Below are positions 5,406 to 7,001 of a stretch of 7,001 nucleotides of DNA, piece after piece. The stretch covers positions 1 to 7,001 of the forward strand of contig CAAEDE010000032.1 in NCBI GenBank assembly GCA_900754525.1, written 5' to 3'. The position numbers were made by a program, and so were the translations under genes. Source of the stretch: an uncultured Collinsella sp. GTDB lineage: Bacteria; Actinomycetota; Coriobacteriia; Coriobacteriales; Coriobacteriaceae. Under the pieces are notes generated by a model, which made no database searches, was not told the origin of the DNA, and saw nothing but the letters and a program-made list of their open reading frames with translations. Every line of letters begins with the position of its first letter. Position 1 is the stretch's first letter.

Positions 5406-5424
5406 ATTTAAACAATATCGAACA
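5406..5424 (-). promoter_or_regulatory. TGTTCGA-N3-TGTTTAAAT motif upstream of lacF
   Basis: The minus strand of 5424-5406 matches the lacA-upstream site (3464-3446) at 15 of 19 bases, including both TGTTY half-sites with 10-bp spacing. This supports common control of lacF and lacABXC by one regulator. Confidence 0.45.
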
Positions 5425-5455
5425 CAATTAGCGGAAACCCAAACAGACCCGCGCC

Positions 5456-6460
5456 CTAGCGTACATCGCGCACCGTATCGCCCTCGACGAGCACGCCCGG
5501 AAACAGCATGTGCTCCACACCGGGTTCAACGCCCTCGGCGCCGGCAATCTTGTCAACCGCCCACATGCCGACGCGCTTGTTGTCAAAGCGCACCGTGGTC
5601 AAGCGACAATCGGGCACGATATCGCCCAGGCTGTCATCAACACCCACCACGCTCACGTCCTGGGGCACGCACTTCCCGCGCGACTCGAGCCCACGGATGC
5701 AGCCATATGCCATGGCATCGTTGGAGGCATAAATGGCCGTGCAGGTCGGATCATCCGCAAGCGCCTGGCCGGCAGCATATCCACTCTGCGCCGTCCAGTC
5801 GCCACGCACGAGCTGCGGGGGCTCAATGCCATGCGCACGCAATGTCTCACGCCAGCCTTCCTCGCGCCGCATGCCCGAAAGCGAGCGCTCGGGACACGAG
5901 ATAAAGTGCACAGTCTTGTGTCCCTGCCCCAGCAAATACTCGACCACCTGGCGCGAACAATCGAACTGGTCGTTATCGACCGTTGAACAGAGCGGGTGCT
6001 CCAACATCGTAACGAGCACCGTCTGCATGCCGGGCAGCGGCTCGAAGGTTCCAAAGTCCGCCGGCATGCGGTTCATAATCACAACCATGCCATCCACCGG
6101 CAGTGCGCTCATGCGCGACGATGCGCTCTCGAGGGTATACGGATGCCCGTCTACTTTAGTGAGGGTGATGGCATAGCCATGTTTGTCGGCCGCTGCGGCA
6201 AAGCCCTCCATACGGTCGAGATTGCCGGTGCCGGTAATGTTGAACATGGCGACGCCGACGGTCTTAAACTTGCCACGGCGCAACGATCGACCGGCAAAAT
6301 TGGGGCGATACCCCAGCTCGCGCATGGCGGCACGCACGCGTTCCTTGGTCTCGGGGCGCACGCTGGGCGAATCGTGCACCGTACGCGAGACTGTCTGCTC
6401 CGAGACGCCCGCGAGGCGCGCTACGTCTTTGACGGATACCGATTTTTTAACAGCGGCCAT
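5456..6460 (-). CDS. LacI-family transcriptional repressor
   Basis: The 334-residue protein has standard LacI-family length and order. An N-terminal helix-turn-helix (VSVKDVARLAGVSEQTVSRTVH, residues 8-29) is followed by YRPNFAGRSLRRGK (51-64), which covers the hinge helix. The periplasmic-binding-protein-like sensor domain fills the rest. Sensor landmarks: SCPERSLSGMRREEGW (188-203), with arginines at the usual ligand-contact position; YASNDAMAYG (244-253), with N247/D248; and VVGVDDS (271-277), with D275. It probably binds a sugar or sugar phosphate of this pathway and controls lacE and itself. Three matching 16-bp operators lie just upstream, one 14 nt before its start codon. The start at 6460 has only a weak ribosome site (AGAAAGA). 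Classical Gram-positive lac loci use a DeoR-type LacR instead, so no gene symbol is given. Confidence 0.93.
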   Translation of the reverse strand: MAAVKKSVSVKDVARLAGVSEQTVSRTVHDSPSVRPETKERVRAAMRELGYRPNFAGRSLRRGKFKTVGVAMFNITGTGNLDRMEGFAAAADKHGYAITLTKVDGHPYTLESASSRMSALPVDGMVVIMNRMPADFGTFEPLPGMQTVLVTMLEHPLCSTVDNDQFDCSRQVVEYLLGQGHKTVHFISCPERSLSGMRREEGWRETLRAHGIEPPQLVRGDWTAQSGYAAGQALADDPTCTAIYASNDAMAYGCIRGLESRGKCVPQDVSVVGVDDSLGDIVPDCRLTTVRFDNKRVGMWAVDKIAGAEGVEPGVEHMLFPGVLVEGDTVRDVR

Positions 6461-6474
6461 AGGTCGATCTTTCT

Positions 6475-6490
6475 ATGTCAACGATGCCAT
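6475..6490. promoter_or_regulatory. LacI-type operator O1 (autoregulatory position)
   Basis: ATGTCAACGATGCCAT differs from O2 at 2 of 16 positions. It has the ATG...CAT ends and central CG typical of LacI-family operators. It starts 14 nt before the repressor start codon on the other strand. A possible repressor promoter, TTGACT (minus strand of 6507-6512) with a 17-nt gap and a poor -10 TGGCAT (6484-6489), overlaps it. Repression of its own gene is inferred. Confidence 0.7.
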
Positions 6491-6572
6491 TGGTGGCACC
6501 TTGCGCAGTCAAATGAAACGTCTTCAAGTATATCCAACGCCTCCCCCACCATACGCTCACCACCCAAAACCT

Positions 6573-6580
6573 ACCGTTCA
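6573..6580 (+). promoter_or_regulatory. ACCGTTCA motif upstream of lacE
   Basis: TACCGTTCACCGA (6572-6584) differs at one base from the lacA-upstream TACCGTTCACGGA (3511-3523). It is a single copy without the palindromic extension. An 8-base match alone is weak; its value comes from recurrence in the other two lac promoter regions. Confidence 0.35.
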
Positions 6581-6619
6581 CCGACATTTTTGCTTCCCCG
6601 AACGGCTTTTGTCTACCAA

Positions 6620-6635
6620 ATGTTAACGTTGCCAT
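6620..6635. promoter_or_regulatory. LacI-type operator O2
   Basis: ATGTTAACGTTGCCAT is an imperfect palindrome: ATG-NN-AACGTT-NN-CAT is perfectly symmetric except for two pairs. With flanks, 6618-6636 matches the reverse complement of 6739-6757 at 18 of 19 bases. It fits the general LacI-family pattern with central CG and also nearly fits a catabolite-control (cre) consensus, so a CcpA-like protein is an alternative binder. Confidence 0.75.
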
Positions 6636-6739
6636 TGTGCAAACACAGAGCCACCGGGCGGCTCAAACGTTTACGCGTAAGGAATCGACGGTTCGCAGGC
6701 ACAGGAACCACCGGTTCGCGTCTTTTTTTGTGTCGCAAA

Positions 6740-6755
6740 ATGGCAACGTCAACAT
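6740..6755. promoter_or_regulatory. LacI-type operator O3 at the lacE promoter
   Basis: The minus strand reads ATGTTGACGTTGCCAT, one base different from O2. Its centre is 120 bp from that of O2 and 265 bp from that of O1. It lies immediately upstream of the candidate -35 box of lacE, so binding should block initiation. A weaker fourth match (10 of 16) overlaps 6778-6793. Confidence 0.75.
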
Positions 6756-6756
6756 T

Positions 6757-6784
6757 TTGGCAACCGGACGCCAAAAGCTACCAT
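6757..6784 (+). promoter_or_regulatory. Candidate lacE promoter
   Basis: TTGGCA (6757-6762, 5 of 6 to TTGACA) is followed after 16 nt by TACCAT (6779-6784, 4 of 6 to TATAAT). This would place the transcript start around 6790, shortly before the ribosome site. It abuts operator O3. The -10 is poor, so other choices remain possible. Confidence 0.35.
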
Positions 6785-6806
6785 CGTTGCTAACCCACCG
6801 ACTCTT

Positions 6807-6811
6807 AGGAG
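6807..6811 (+). promoter_or_regulatory. Ribosome binding site of lacE
   Basis: AGGAG is followed by six bases (CATTGC) and ATG at 6818. This fixes the start of the partial gene that runs off the window. Confidence 0.8.
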
Positions 6812-6817
6812 CATTGC

Positions 6818-7001
6818 ATGGAGCAACTCATCGCCATCATCGAAAAGGGCCAGCCCTTTTTCAACGCGATCGCCCGCAACAAGTACCTCAAGGCGATCCG
6901 CGACGGCTTTATCTCCGTCATCCCCATCATCATCTTCTCGTCCATCTTCTGCCTGGTAGCCTCGGTCCCCAACATCTGGGGTTTCTACTGGCCCGATGAC
7001 A
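6818..7001 (+). CDS. lacE: PTS lactose-type membrane component, N-terminal part (LacE/IIC)
   Basis: This is a partial gene: 61 codons are visible and the frame stays open to the window edge. The translation begins MEQLIAIIEKGQPFFNAIAR and continues with NKYLKAIRDGF, VIPIIIFSSIFCLVA and SVPNIWGFYW. This closely follows the N-terminus of the lactose-specific IIC domain of LacE (IEKG-PFF, RN-YL-AIRDGF, FSSIF, VPNI-GF). Residues 31-50 form the first membrane segment. The full protein would be the sugar-translocating permease, probably fused to a IIB domain as in known LacE proteins, but the IIB part cannot be seen. It diverges from the repressor gene across 357 nt with three operators, so inducible expression is likely. 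Cellobiose-type IIC (CelB) is the alternative; the lacA/lacB context favours lactose. Confidence 0.9.
   Translation, partial: MEQLIAIIEKGQPFFNAIARNKYLKAIRDGFISVIPIIIFSSIFCLVASVPNIWGFYWPDD

Noticed and set aside
4780..5904. Plus-strand 374-codon open frame across lacF and the repressor's end
   Set aside because: It runs antisense through two well-supported genes and the terminator/promoter region between them. The C-terminal part is Arg/Pro/His-rich as expected of a shadow frame.
5996..6793. Plus-strand 265-codon open frame opposite the repressor and through the lacE upstream region
   Set aside because: It covers the repressor gene antisense and the operator region, has no convincing ribosome site and shows no protein-family features.
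1..7001. CRISPR array, tRNA, rRNA, toxin-antitoxin or phage/defence genes
   Set aside because: There are no regularly spaced repeats, no cloverleaf-like segments with CCA context, and no proteins of these types in any convincing frame.

Overview
This window looks like part of the chromosome of a moderately GC-rich Actinobacterium, most plausibly a gut Coriobacteriia of the Collinsella type. That guess rests on the GC-rich codon use, the AAGGAGG-type ribosome sites and the overall look of the proteins; no marker gene is present to prove it. The theme is lactose/galactose use by the PTS and the tagatose-6-phosphate pathway.

Layout on the minus strand, in transcription order: a LacI-family repressor (6460-5456); lacF, the lactose-type PTS IIA protein (5241-4903), ending at its own terminator; an unrecognised multi-pass membrane protein (4679-3648), also with its own terminator; then a four-gene unit lacA (3340-2912), lacB (2848-2324), a LacX-type aldose 1-epimerase (2040-1159) and lacC (1105-170), ending in a strong hairpin near the window edge. 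On the plus strand, diverging from the repressor, the first 61 codons of a LacE-type PTS membrane component start at 6818 and run off the window.

How the genes work together: LacE with LacF would import and phosphorylate lactose. A 6-phospho-beta-galactosidase (not in the window) would release galactose-6-phosphate. LacA/LacB would isomerise it to tagatose-6-phosphate, and LacC would phosphorylate that to tagatose-1,6-bisphosphate. The aldolase LacD is also absent here. The epimerase would interconvert sugar anomers.

The most interesting material is non-coding. The divergent repressor/lacE region holds three near-identical copies of a 16-bp LacI-type operator (consensus ATGTYRACGWTGCCAT). 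The lacA and lacF promoter regions instead share a different set of motifs (ACCGTTCA, TGTTCGA-N3-TGTTYAAAT, TGTTCTTTTTTG), which suggests a second regulator encoded elsewhere. Two copies of a repetitive hairpin element with TACC/GGTA loops sit just after lacB and lacC. Next to the lacC copy lies a roughly 100-nt nested inverted repeat. I see no sign of a defence system, CRISPR array or complete mobile element; this is a sugar-utilisation locus with unusual organisation and regulation.
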